In this document: positions 24,179 through 33,500 of the stretch, piece by piece
How positions within the stretch are numbered: position 1 is the stretch's first letter
How the letters are laid out: each line of letters begins with the position of its first letter
Origin: Patagioenas fasciata
Lineage: Eukaryota; Chordata; Aves; Columbiformes; Columbidae
Length of the DNA stretch: 64,000 nt
NCBI RefSeq assembly: GCF_037038585.1
Contig: NC_092520.1
Coordinates: 116,470,501 to 116,534,500, forward strand
Reading direction: 5' to 3'
Notes under the pieces: model-generated
The model's database searches: none
Seen by the model: the letters and a program-made list of their open reading frames with translations, nothing else
What the model was told of the DNA's origin: nothing
Position numbers and translations under genes: made by a program

Positions 24179-26170
24179 CTAGTAAGCATACTGAGGGCAG
24201 TTTCTTTTAATATGTCCTGTCTGTCCGCAAGTAAAACATGCTAGGCCACAAGAAGAAGGGCTTCGGCCTTTCATTGCAGGCTTAAGTGCTGCAGCCAAGG
24301 CTGCAGCGTGGGCTTGAGCATGTATTTTTGCTTTTTCGAGCTCCTGTTGCATCATCGGTACCTGTGTGCAAGCTTCCACCATCTCTGCTAAAGAAGCAGT
24401 TTTTCCCAAACCGGCTAATATCTGTTGGCATTGGGTGTTTGCATTCATCATAGTCAAATCTTTCCCCACAGCAGCTTTTGCCTCTGGATTCAAGTTAGGA
24501 AAGGCATCTATCGCTTCTTTTAAACGATCCACAAACTTCATATATGGTTCCCCAGGATCCCACTCTATTGTAGAATAGGGTGGCACAGGGTTACCTCTAT
24601 TTGGCAATTCTTTCACTGCCACCAGGGCAAGCCCTTGCGTTTGCTGCAAAATCCTTGGATGGAGTGCTGCCTGAGTAGCACCATCCGCATATTGCCCGCG
24701 ACTCAGTAACTGGTCCATGCTAGCTAATCGCAACGGATCATCAGCTGGTAAACGAACATTTTCTAATACTGCCAATTCCACCTTCCCCTGCCATTTGTCC
24801 AAGAACAGCGAATACCTCGTTGGAGGAAGCAATAACTCCATCAATGCCCTAATATCTGTTGGAGTTAGTACTTGCCCCCTGAAAAATGAATTGATTAGCT
24901 GCATCACGTGCTTATTATCCATACCATATTGCATAACTGCACTTTGCAATTGCTTAACCGTTTTCCAATCAAAGGGCCACCACTGCCTTTGTCCTCTATT
25001 ATCTATGTGCACTGGCATTGCTATAATACTACCAGGTAACATGATCCCTTCAATAGTTGCATCTCTGATTACCCCTTGCCAACGTTGCCCTGCATTATAA
25101 GAATGATCTCGAGGAATATCTCTACCCTGACGCACAGGGGCAGCACCCAAATTATCATTATTATCACTGCTATACAAGTCCCTTGTGTTTCCCTGTGGAT
25201 CAGTAAGTCGACGCATATTTGCAAACCAATCTGCTAACCCAGTCTCCAGCCCTTTTCCATATCGCGCTCTCAAATATTCATCTGCTTCTCTTACAGACCA
25301 CATCCCATCTTCAACACATTGTCTAGCCCATTTTTGTATTCGCTCCCTTTTAATACGGAGCTCCTCGGGAGTGAGGTCTAATTCCGCCCCCTCCCTTTCC
25401 TGTTTTCCCCGTTTTTCACATTCCCTGCCAATTGCCTCCAGCCCGTCCTTAATTGCATCTGATGCCTTTTCATATGCTATTAACCGCGAAGTTTTACTGT
25501 TACCGCCATCTAGTCGTTTCATAGCTTTTAGAACTTCTTGCATCTGGCTCTCCTGCCGTCTCAGTAAGTCCTTCAGGCTTTGCACGTGTCTTTCCTCCTG
25601 GAAGTCAGGGCGATTCTGCGGTGCTCCGTCCTGGTGTTCCATCGGGTCCTCCGGCAAAGGCACGTCGGCTGGATTAACTTGTCCTGGCTTGTTGAAACTT
25701 GCTGGTTGCTGCCATTTGTCGTCGGAGCCAGGCAATGGCTCAACGGATGCAGAGGGAATAATTTGCTCTCCGCCCCAGAACTCCAAATGGGATACGGAAC
25801 ATACCAGCGGTGTTGATTCTACGGAGTTCTCGGAGAGGGCGCAGTTCGTGGCGGGCGGCTCCGAGGGAACGGCACACAGCTCCGGCTCCTCTGAGACTTC
25901 CCGCATTAGCTGCCTGACCTCCCGCCAGGGTCCGGCGAGATCGCAAGCCTCGCGGCTCCCCCTTGTAGCCGCTTCCCATAGTTCGGTCCCTATGTCCTCC
26001 CATGTACCGGGAGAAAAAAATTCGTCTGTCGAACGAACACACCCCTTACGCAGGGCGAATCGGAGCAGACGCTTTAACGCGTCTTTTTCAAAATACCTTC
26101 CTGATCGTGCAGCCAGCTGCAGAATACTTTTCATTATTATTTTTTCTTCCACGGATGCCGTGTTTCCCAT
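24179..26170 (-). CDS. gag: Gag polyprotein, intact, ERV copy A
   Basis: An uninterrupted 663-codon gag, which in a retrovirus forms the particle shell and packages RNA. It starts at an ATG about 115 bases after the primer binding site. Met-Gly at the N-terminus allows myristoylation, and the first 100 residues look like a basic, helical matrix domain. Residues about 195-300 are charged and helix-prone, possibly coiled coil. Capsid covers about 385-600, with a major homology region near 537-556. One CCHC zinc knuckle (C-x2-C-x4-H-x4-C) lies at 645-658. The frame stops five residues later, where the internal deletion joins pol, so a second knuckle is probably lost. The style is class II (beta-like). 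No protease is encoded, so Gag could not be processed in cis. It is identical to the gag at 28093-30084. Confidence 0.9.
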   Translation of the reverse strand: MGNTASVEEKIIMKSILQLAARSGRYFEKDALKRLLRFALRKGCVRSTDEFFSPGTWEDIGTELWEAATRGSREACDLAGPWREVRQLMREVSEEPELCAVPSEPPATNCALSENSVESTPLVCSVSHLEFWGGEQIIPSASVEPLPGSDDKWQQPASFNKPGQVNPADVPLPEDPMEHQDGAPQNRPDFQEERHVQSLKDLLRRQESQMQEVLKAMKRLDGGNSKTSRLIAYEKASDAIKDGLEAIGRECEKRGKQEREGAELDLTPEELRIKRERIQKWARQCVEDGMWSVREADEYLRARYGKGLETGLADWFANMRRLTDPQGNTRDLYSSDNNDNLGAAPVRQGRDIPRDHSYNAGQRWQGVIRDATIEGIMLPGSIIAMPVHIDNRGQRQWWPFDWKTVKQLQSAVMQYGMDNKHVMQLINSFFRGQVLTPTDIRALMELLLPPTRYSLFLDKWQGKVELAVLENVRLPADDPLRLASMDQLLSRGQYADGATQAALHPRILQQTQGLALVAVKELPNRGNPVPPYSTIEWDPGEPYMKFVDRLKEAIDAFPNLNPEAKAAVGKDLTMMNANTQCQQILAGLGKTASLAEMVEACTQVPMMQQELEKAKIHAQAHAAALAAALKPAMKGRSPSSCGLACFTCGQTGHIKRNCPQYAY

Positions 26171-26284
26171 GCCACCTGCTTCCCCGTAGGCCTACTTTCC
26201 GCTATGATTGAGCGCCGGGCTGGTGTCGCCCCCAGGTGGCGTCCTCGCGTCTTCACTTCCGGCGATGTTGCTTCGATACGAAGT

Positions 26285-26302
26285 ATCACGTCGGGGTCAC
26301 CA
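26285..26302 (-). other. Primer binding site (tRNA-Trp type), ERV copy A
   Basis: TGGTGACCCCGACGTGAT on the minus strand, three bases after the end of LTR2. It matches the tRNA-Trp primer site known from avian alpharetroviruses. Confidence 0.85.
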
Positions 26303-26367
26303 AAGTGTTGCTTTTTCCATGCGAGCCACGGAACCTGACACACCAATATGATGTTCACAGAGTTCAC

Positions 26368-26373
26368 TTTATT
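26368..26373 (-). promoter_or_regulatory. LTR2 polyadenylation signal
   Basis: AATAAA on the minus strand, only about 17 bases after the TATA box and therefore near the U3/R border. LTR1 lacks it. Confidence 0.65.
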
Positions 26374-26389
26374 GTCGGACCGGGCTAGC

Positions 26390-26395
26390 TTTATA
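26390..26395 (-). promoter_or_regulatory. LTR2 TATA box
   Basis: TATAAA on the minus strand with a CCAAT motif about 40 bases upstream (26433-26437): a standard retroviral promoter layout. Confidence 0.7.
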
Positions 26396-26637
26396 GCAAA
26401 GCTGCCCTGTCCACGCGCCTTACAACAATGTGATTGGTTGTAACTCATGTTATACAATAACATGATAGGCTGCATGTACTGTCCACACGCTCTGCACGCA
26501 TGTGTCCGGCGATTGCTCACTCATTATTACCTTCTTATGGTGCTCCTTTGGTTTCTTTTGTCTCTGGCTTCACCTCTCAGCCAGGCTGGCAACAACCCCA
26601 TCCCCCTGGGGCGGGAGGGGTGTGCTCTACCACTACA

Positions 26638-26651
26638 TCTCCCCCTCTTTT
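26638..26651 (-). other. Polypurine tract, ERV copy B
   Basis: The same purine run as at 22724-22737, directly before the U3 of LTR2. Confidence 0.85.
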
Positions 26652-26682
26652 ATTTAATATTAACAATACGCCGTATCATGCT

Positions 26683-26899
26683 TTAAAGACAGTGTGAAAT
26701 ACAGGGTAAGAACATTAAGGCTAATACAATTACCAAGAACAGACCTGTTTTCAATATTCCTTTTAACCAAACAAGGCATTCACCCCCAAAAACCCAATAT
26801 CTTCTGTTATTTTCTTGTTCTGCAAATCTTCTTTTTAAGTTCAAACAACACATACAATCAAACTCTTCATAACTGTGAACATGTCCAATAACAAAAAAT
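26683..26899 (-). pseudogene. env: env transmembrane-subunit remnant, ERV copy B
   Basis: Identical in layout to the remnant in copy A: a cysteine cluster, one hydrophobic membrane span, a short tail and TAA at 26683-26685. It keeps only the end of TM. Confidence 0.6.
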
Positions 26900-26977
26900 T
26901 AATTGCTGCTCTGTTTTACAAAGTGGTATTCTCAACATTGGCTACATTCGTTGCTTAAAGCGGTAACATCTCTGAGG

Positions 26978-28092
26978 TTAAGGGTTGTCATCACTGCAAT
27001 CGGTTTCTTCTCTGTTAGCTAACCAAGGTCTCACCCACTTTGCTGGGATCCACGAATTTTTGTGGTTACCTGTAGAAACACAAGCATATCCCCTTCCCCA
27101 GGTTATTAGTGACATAGGACCTTCCCATTGTTGTGTTGTCGGATTAAACACACTAACCTTAGGCACATTTTCGGAAAAATCTTTGACATTTTTGATAGGG
27201 TGCATAACAACCGGTTCCATTTCAGTTTCACTTTTAGGATTCAGCCAGTTCAGCACATACAATGCCTTCATCAATACCTCTTCTGGGCTCACACCAATTC
27301 CCCCTTGTTTTTTCAAAACAGACAAAAGATTTTTCAATGTACGGTGTGCACGCTCAGTAATTGCTTGGCCAGTAGAATTATAAGGGACTCCAAACAGGTG
27401 TTCTACCTTCCACTGTATAAGGAAGGTTGCAAGTCTGTCAGAGTGGTATGCAGGACCATTATCTGTTTTGATTTGTGCAGGGACACCCATGACAGCAAAA
27501 GCCTGTAATAAATGACGTTTTACTGCCTTTGCATTTGCTGAGGTCAAAGCTGTAGCCCACAGCAGTCCTGAACAGGTATCTATGGAGACATGAATGTACT
27601 TTTGTCGGCCAAATGGTGGAAATTCAGTAATATCAGTTTGCCATAACTGACCTGGCTGCAAGCCCCGAGGATTTACTCCCTTTTGTTGGAGAGGCACTAT
27701 GCGGGCACAATCAGGACAAGCTGCAATAATGGCTCGAGCTTGTTCCTTTGTAATTGTAAACTGCTTTCGGAGTGCTGCTGAGGATTGATGAAAGAATTCG
27801 TGAGCTTGTCTGGCTTGTTCAAAAGGGGATATATCTGTTACTGCCACAAGTTTGTCTATAATGCTCTTTCCTTCTACTAAACCACCTGGTATGTTAGTAT
27901 GGCTTTTTATATGCATGATAAATACTGGTGCTGTCCTATAATCTAATACGTTCCACAAATCTAACAATGCTTCAAACAATAAGGAATTGGAAACTCACTG
28001 TAGAAGCGCTCTATGTATTCTTTGTACAATTCCCACAACATAAAGAGAATCTGTTACCAGATTACCTGGAGAGTTATGCCATTTTTGTAATG
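26978..28092 (-). pseudogene. pol: pol remnant: RNase H end plus integrase, ERV copy B
   Basis: The second copy of the pol remnant, 3914 bases from the first, with an identical 333-codon integrase reading frame at 26978-27979. The HHCC zinc site and the D, D-35-E triad are intact. The same in-frame TGA lies at 27995-27997, and the gag-to-RNase H junction is the same. Sharing both defects shows that the deletion and the stop came before the tandem duplication. This copy lies between two complete LTRs (LTR3 and LTR2), unlike copy A. Confidence 0.88.
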
Positions 28093-30084
28093 CTAGTAAG
28101 CATACTGAGGGCAGTTTCTTTTAATATGTCCTGTCTGTCCGCAAGTAAAACATGCTAGGCCACAAGAAGAAGGGCTTCGGCCTTTCATTGCAGGCTTAAG
28201 TGCTGCAGCCAAGGCTGCAGCGTGGGCTTGAGCATGTATTTTTGCTTTTTCGAGCTCCTGTTGCATCATCGGTACCTGTGTGCAAGCTTCCACCATCTCT
28301 GCTAAAGAAGCAGTTTTTCCCAAACCGGCTAATATCTGTTGGCATTGGGTGTTTGCATTCATCATAGTCAAATCTTTCCCCACAGCAGCTTTTGCCTCTG
28401 GATTCAAGTTAGGAAAGGCATCTATCGCTTCTTTTAAACGATCCACAAACTTCATATATGGTTCCCCAGGATCCCACTCTATTGTAGAATAGGGTGGCAC
28501 AGGGTTACCTCTATTTGGCAATTCTTTCACTGCCACCAGGGCAAGCCCTTGCGTTTGCTGCAAAATCCTTGGATGGAGTGCTGCCTGAGTAGCACCATCC
28601 GCATATTGCCCGCGACTCAGTAACTGGTCCATGCTAGCTAATCGCAACGGATCATCAGCTGGTAAACGAACATTTTCTAATACTGCCAATTCCACCTTCC
28701 CCTGCCATTTGTCCAAGAACAGCGAATACCTCGTTGGAGGAAGCAATAACTCCATCAATGCCCTAATATCTGTTGGAGTTAGTACTTGCCCCCTGAAAAA
28801 TGAATTGATTAGCTGCATCACGTGCTTATTATCCATACCATATTGCATAACTGCACTTTGCAATTGCTTAACCGTTTTCCAATCAAAGGGCCACCACTGC
28901 CTTTGTCCTCTATTATCTATGTGCACTGGCATTGCTATAATACTACCAGGTAACATGATCCCTTCAATAGTTGCATCTCTGATTACCCCTTGCCAACGTT
29001 GCCCTGCATTATAAGAATGATCTCGAGGAATATCTCTACCCTGACGCACAGGGGCAGCACCCAAATTATCATTATTATCACTGCTATACAAGTCCCTTGT
29101 GTTTCCCTGTGGATCAGTAAGTCGACGCATATTTGCAAACCAATCTGCTAACCCAGTCTCCAGCCCTTTTCCATATCGCGCTCTCAAATATTCATCTGCT
29201 TCTCTTACAGACCACATCCCATCTTCAACACATTGTCTAGCCCATTTTTGTATTCGCTCCCTTTTAATACGGAGCTCCTCGGGAGTGAGGTCTAATTCCG
29301 CCCCCTCCCTTTCCTGTTTTCCCCGTTTTTCACATTCCCTGCCAATTGCCTCCAGCCCGTCCTTAATTGCATCTGATGCCTTTTCATATGCTATTAACCG
29401 CGAAGTTTTACTGTTACCGCCATCTAGTCGTTTCATAGCTTTTAGAACTTCTTGCATCTGGCTCTCCTGCCGTCTCAGTAAGTCCTTCAGGCTTTGCACG
29501 TGTCTTTCCTCCTGGAAGTCAGGGCGATTCTGCGGTGCTCCGTCCTGGTGTTCCATCGGGTCCTCCGGCAAAGGCACGTCGGCTGGATTAACTTGTCCTG
29601 GCTTGTTGAAACTTGCTGGTTGCTGCCATTTGTCGTCGGAGCCAGGCAATGGCTCAACGGATGCAGAGGGAATAATTTGCTCTCCGCCCCAGAACTCCAA
29701 ATGGGATACGGAACATACCAGCGGTGTTGATTCTACGGAGTTCTCGGAGAGGGCGCAGTTCGTGGCGGGCGGCTCCGAGGGAACGGCACACAGCTCCGGC
29801 TCCTCTGAGACTTCCCGCATTAGCTGCCTGACCTCCCGCCAGGGTCCGGCGAGATCGCAAGCCTCGCGGCTCCCCCTTGTAGCCGCTTCCCATAGTTCGG
29901 TCCCTATGTCCTCCCATGTACCGGGAGAAAAAAATTCGTCTGTCGAACGAACACACCCCTTACGCAGGGCGAATCGGAGCAGACGCTTTAACGCGTCTTT
30001 TTCAAAATACCTTCCTGATCGTGCAGCCAGCTGCAGAATACTTTTCATTATTATTTTTTCTTCCACGGATGCCGTGTTTCCCAT
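28093..30084 (-). CDS. gag: Gag polyprotein, intact, ERV copy B
   Basis: An uninterrupted 663-codon gag with the same predicted protein as copy A: an N-terminal Met-Gly, a matrix-like region, a charged helical middle, a capsid with its major homology region near residue 537, and one CCHC knuckle at 645-658. This copy is promoter-proximal in the array. LTR3 provides TATA and CCAAT motifs upstream, and the poly(A) signal in LTR2 lies downstream, so it is the copy more likely to give a normally terminated transcript. The open frame could reflect youth or selection; the window cannot separate these. Confidence 0.9.
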   Translation of the reverse strand: MGNTASVEEKIIMKSILQLAARSGRYFEKDALKRLLRFALRKGCVRSTDEFFSPGTWEDIGTELWEAATRGSREACDLAGPWREVRQLMREVSEEPELCAVPSEPPATNCALSENSVESTPLVCSVSHLEFWGGEQIIPSASVEPLPGSDDKWQQPASFNKPGQVNPADVPLPEDPMEHQDGAPQNRPDFQEERHVQSLKDLLRRQESQMQEVLKAMKRLDGGNSKTSRLIAYEKASDAIKDGLEAIGRECEKRGKQEREGAELDLTPEELRIKRERIQKWARQCVEDGMWSVREADEYLRARYGKGLETGLADWFANMRRLTDPQGNTRDLYSSDNNDNLGAAPVRQGRDIPRDHSYNAGQRWQGVIRDATIEGIMLPGSIIAMPVHIDNRGQRQWWPFDWKTVKQLQSAVMQYGMDNKHVMQLINSFFRGQVLTPTDIRALMELLLPPTRYSLFLDKWQGKVELAVLENVRLPADDPLRLASMDQLLSRGQYADGATQAALHPRILQQTQGLALVAVKELPNRGNPVPPYSTIEWDPGEPYMKFVDRLKEAIDAFPNLNPEAKAAVGKDLTMMNANTQCQQILAGLGKTASLAEMVEACTQVPMMQQELEKAKIHAQAHAAALAAALKPAMKGRSPSSCGLACFTCGQTGHIKRNCPQYAY

Positions 30085-30198
30085 GCCACCTGCTTCCCCG
30101 TAGGCCTACTTTCCGCTATGATTGAGCGCCGGGCTGGTGTCGCCCCCAGGTGGCGTCCTCGCGTCTTCACTTCCGGCGATGTTGCTTCGATACGAAGT

Positions 30199-30216
30199 AT
30201 CACGTCGGGGTCACCA
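30199..30216 (-). other. Primer binding site (tRNA-Trp type), ERV copy B
   Basis: The same 18-base site as at 26285-26302, three bases after the end of LTR3. Confidence 0.85.
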
Positions 30217-30219
30217 AAG

Positions 30220-30550
30220 TGTTGCTTTTTCCATGCGAGCCACGGAACCTGACACACCAATATGATGTTCACAGAGTTCACTTTATTGTCGGACCGGGCT
30301 AGCTTTATAGCAAAGCTGCCCTGTCCACGCGCCTTACAACAATGTGATTGGTTGTAACTCATGTTATACAATAACATGATAGGCTGCATGTACTGTCCAC
30401 ACGCTCTGCACGCATGTGTCCGGCGATTGCTCACTCATTATTACCTTCTTATGGTGCTCCTTTGGTTTCTTTTGTCTCTGGCTTCACCTCTCAGCCAGGC
30501 TGGCAACAACCCCATCTCCCTGGGGCGGGGGGGGGGGCTCTGCCATTACA
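30220..30550 (-). mobile_element. ERV LTR3 (5' LTR of the array)
   Basis: The complete 5' LTR on the minus strand. It begins TGTAATGG at 30550 and ends CA at 30221-30220. It matches LTR2 throughout except near the U3 start, where it has a run of 11 G (30527-30537 on the plus strand) and several substitutions. TATAAA is at 30304-30309 on the minus strand. The host sequence outside starts with TGTAAC. Confidence 0.92.
30304..30309 (-). promoter_or_regulatory. LTR3 TATA box
   Basis: TATAAA on the minus strand. It would drive the first gag (28093-30084). Confidence 0.65.
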
Positions 30551-30556
30551 TGTAAC
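30551..30556. repeat. Target site duplication of the tandem ERV, right copy (TGTAAC)
   Basis: The partner of 22447-22452, directly next to the TG terminus of LTR3. Confidence 0.7.
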
Positions 30557-33500
30557 AAACAAGAATACATAAGCTTTTGTCCTCTAAATTTCTCTGCTTT
30601 ATTACAGATTACTAGAAATGCCACAGAAATCACCACTAGCAAATACACTATTACAGAAATCACCAGTAGTAAGTTAATGAAGTGAATATGTGTATCTATT
30701 AAGTTATTATAAATTACTATCAGCAATCAATAATAGAAACCATCAATTGTATAACAACTAATGTAAGAACAACATCCAAAAATGTATTTACTTTTTTAGG
30801 TTACTACAAACTTCTCACTAGTGAAGTAAGCTTATCAACAATATAACAACAGATATACTCATGATAAATTACTCGTATAGATATAGAATACCAGTATCAA
30901 GGAAATTAGACAGATTTCAGAAGGGATCAAACCATCTCAAGCAGCAGGACAAGACAGTCCCAGAGGAAGGGACCCAAACATCGCAGAACTGGGAGAACAA
31001 ACTGAACCATCCCCAGAAGTTTGAGCCTGAAGGGGAAAATAGAGTAACAGGTAGTGTCTCACTTCAAAGATGATCCACATCACTGACTTTGAAGTCGATG
31101 ATAAGTCCACATCAAGGGTCCAAAATCTAATAGAAAGTTTGTGCAGAGAGTTCAACGTGTTTGGGAAAGGAAAAGTGCATGCAGCATGGGAAGTTCTCAG
31201 AGAGAGAGGCTCCATTTTAGACATAAACTATTAATAAGTCATTTTTATATTATAGACACATAAGAGGCCATAGGACACCAGCACTTCAAGCAGCCAATAG
31301 GGGTTGTTAATTTCACCTGGGACAGCAAATAGAAGATGATGTTTTCCTCTTCTTTCAGACAATTTTTTGCTTTTCCAGACTGTTTTCTTGTTCTTGCAAT
31401 TAGAACATCCCATGGCAGTTTCCAGTCCTTATTTTTTTCAGGGTATTTTCCCCTTTTTTTCCAGACTATTTTTCGTCTTTTCAGCTGTTGCCATTACAGT
31501 TGGTTTTGCACTTACTGATGACATTGCAAGATGTCACCAGTTTCTAACTTCCAAGATGCCAGCTGTGCTTCTCAAGGATGCTTGTGGTTCACAGGCCTAG
31601 TTCCCAGACTCACAGTTCCTAGGCTGACACATATCTGTCAATATCTGAGAAAACATCTTCTGCTCAGTAATCTTCCTGTTCTAAGCAGGTTGCCTTTCTG
31701 GCAGCTCACAGCAATTGCTACCTCCAAACACCCTTGTCCTATCACTATTCTCTTTGGAGCCTCTCTGTTCAGGTTGTGATTCTTACTGCAGTCCTTGAGG
31801 TTTATTTGGTGGGCTTGAACCATCTCGTACAGTATTCTCCAAACCACTGTGCTTTATAACTGTCTTCCAGAATGAAAGAGGTAATTTGCCAACCAACCAC
31901 AAATAAAAGTGTTCCATTCCTGCAAAACATGCCCTTTTTCTTAGTCCTCCTAACCTCATCTCCTTCCCACTGAGGGAATAATTAAGACAAAATTGGGAAA
32001 GGCGGAGAAAAGACACCCTCTTCTTCTCATTGTAAAAATGCTGGGCTTCTTTTCCAAAGGCACATGATGGTGAACCTCAAAACAGTCAAGGAATTGTAGC
32101 TGAATTGCCCCTGTGATGAGAAACACAAGAAGGGCACGCAGCAGTGTGAGAAGGATCATGCCAATGCGTGTGGACCGATTTGAAAAAATAAGCTGCTTTA
32201 AACCTGGAATACAGGACTGATTCAGTCTCACACATATATAACACTTTCTGATAAGGGGCTCAGGGGAAAACCGTGAATGATTTTGTGAACTGGAATGACT
32301 ATTTTTTTTTTCTTTTATCTTCTCCTAGCATAAAAGTTCATCACATTTGTTCTCATGAGACTCAACCGTCCCTAATGGTGCCTTCATATGTGAATATGAA
32401 TTTCCCGTCCATATGCCTCAGCTTCCTCCAGTCTGATGCTGAAAATAAAGTAAAAGATAAAACTGATGAAAAATGCATATATTTTGCTTTTCTATAGGCT
32501 TATACTTACATGTACTGATTTCACCTTTAAAAATCCATCACACAACCTTCACCTTCTACAAAGACAATTTTAATGACTCAGTGTTCTAGCATATTGTCTT
32601 TCTGGCAACTGAGTGCTGGACTAGAAACCTTCCTAAAATACTTTAAGATTTTAAAAAAATGAAGCTTTATAATCAGGAAGAAGTCACTGTTCCATGTGTT
32701 TCAAAGTACTTCAATAGTACTTTGATTGATGTCTAGAATCATGGTTGGTTTTTAATGGAATGCTGCTGCTTGTTCTCTTTTTTTTTTTTTTGCAGATGCA
32801 CTCACTAGTCTGTACAGAAGTCTCTAATATTTTTTATGCTTGTAGTTAGTGTTGGTGTGATCTGTGAAATAAAATGCTAACATTTGTGCTGTAAATTAAC
32901 AGTATTTATCTTGGTTTAATATTTTATAGCATAGGCATGGACTTATGTCCTGAAAATCCATATGTTTGTGAGCAAGCATTACTTCCAGGATGATCTTGGA
33001 TATCTTAAAAGCAATGAATAGATATGTGAGAGACTTGAAGAATAAAACCAGATCTGATTCCTTATTGGCACTAAAAAAAAAGGAGAAAAAAAGCATAAGT
33101 TTTTTATCTTGTACTGCATACTTAAGCAACAGAATACTGAACTTTGTGGCAATGCAGTCATTTTTCTCTTTCTTTTTTTTTTTCATTCAGTTTTATGTCA
33201 GTTTAGGTGTAGAAAATAGTAATTGGAAAAAATGAGAGTTTTATCTTGTCAATTAGTTTCTTGAAGAGTCCTCCTATATTTAGTAACATAGTTCAATTAT
33301 TCTTCAACTTCTTATTTCCAGAATTTCTGTTCATTCACACTGTTTCTACAGTTTCATCCAAAATATGGAGGGTTTTTTTGTTTGTTTTTAAAAATTTTAA
33401 TACATATCTTTTTCTCTTTTTCCATCTATTGTTAGTGAGAAATCAACATGATGGAGTGGATACAGACCATGTACACACTAGACCTTGTAAATTTATATTC

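Larger units (their letters stand above)
26306..26637 (-). mobile_element. ERV LTR2 (middle LTR, mosaic)
   Basis: The complete 332-bp LTR shared by the two proviral units. It runs TGTAGTGG...CAACA on the minus strand. From 26306 to 26550 it carries the LTR3 variants at every informative site. From 26603 to 26637 it carries the LTR1 variants. The switch lies in the 52 identical bases between. CCAAT (26433-26437), TATAAA (26390-26395) and AATAAA (26368-26373) are all present on the minus strand. It serves as the 3' LTR of copy B and the 5' LTR of copy A. Confidence 0.92.
22453..30550 (-). mobile_element. Tandem class II endogenous retrovirus (LTR-int-LTR-int-partial LTR)
   Basis: Two internally deleted proviral units stand head to tail on the minus strand with a period of 3914 bp: a 332-bp LTR plus a 3582-bp interior. 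In transcription order they are LTR3 (30220-30550), interior B, LTR2 (26306-26637), interior A, and LTR1 (22453-22723, lacking R and U5). Each interior has a tRNA-Trp-type primer binding site, an intact gag, an RNase H/integrase remnant, a short env transmembrane remnant and a polypurine tract. All open reading frames of the two interiors have identical protein sequences, so the duplication is far younger than the insertion, or is an assembly product. Perfect TGTAAC repeats flank the whole array and not the single units. Confidence 0.93.

Noticed and set aside
25185..26189. 334-codon open frame on the plus strand, repeated at 29099-30103
   Set aside because: It lies fully antisense to gag. 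Its openness follows from gag composition, and it has no domain signs of its own.
22453..30550. Two independent ERV insertions side by side
   Set aside because: They share one LTR, one pair of outer target repeats, the same deletions and the same internal stop, and the middle LTR is mosaic. All of this fits tandem duplication of one provirus.
31783..32231. Overlapping minus-strand frames with hydrophobic stretches
   Set aside because: I considered a membrane-protein pseudogene, but no family motif was recognised and the frames change often.
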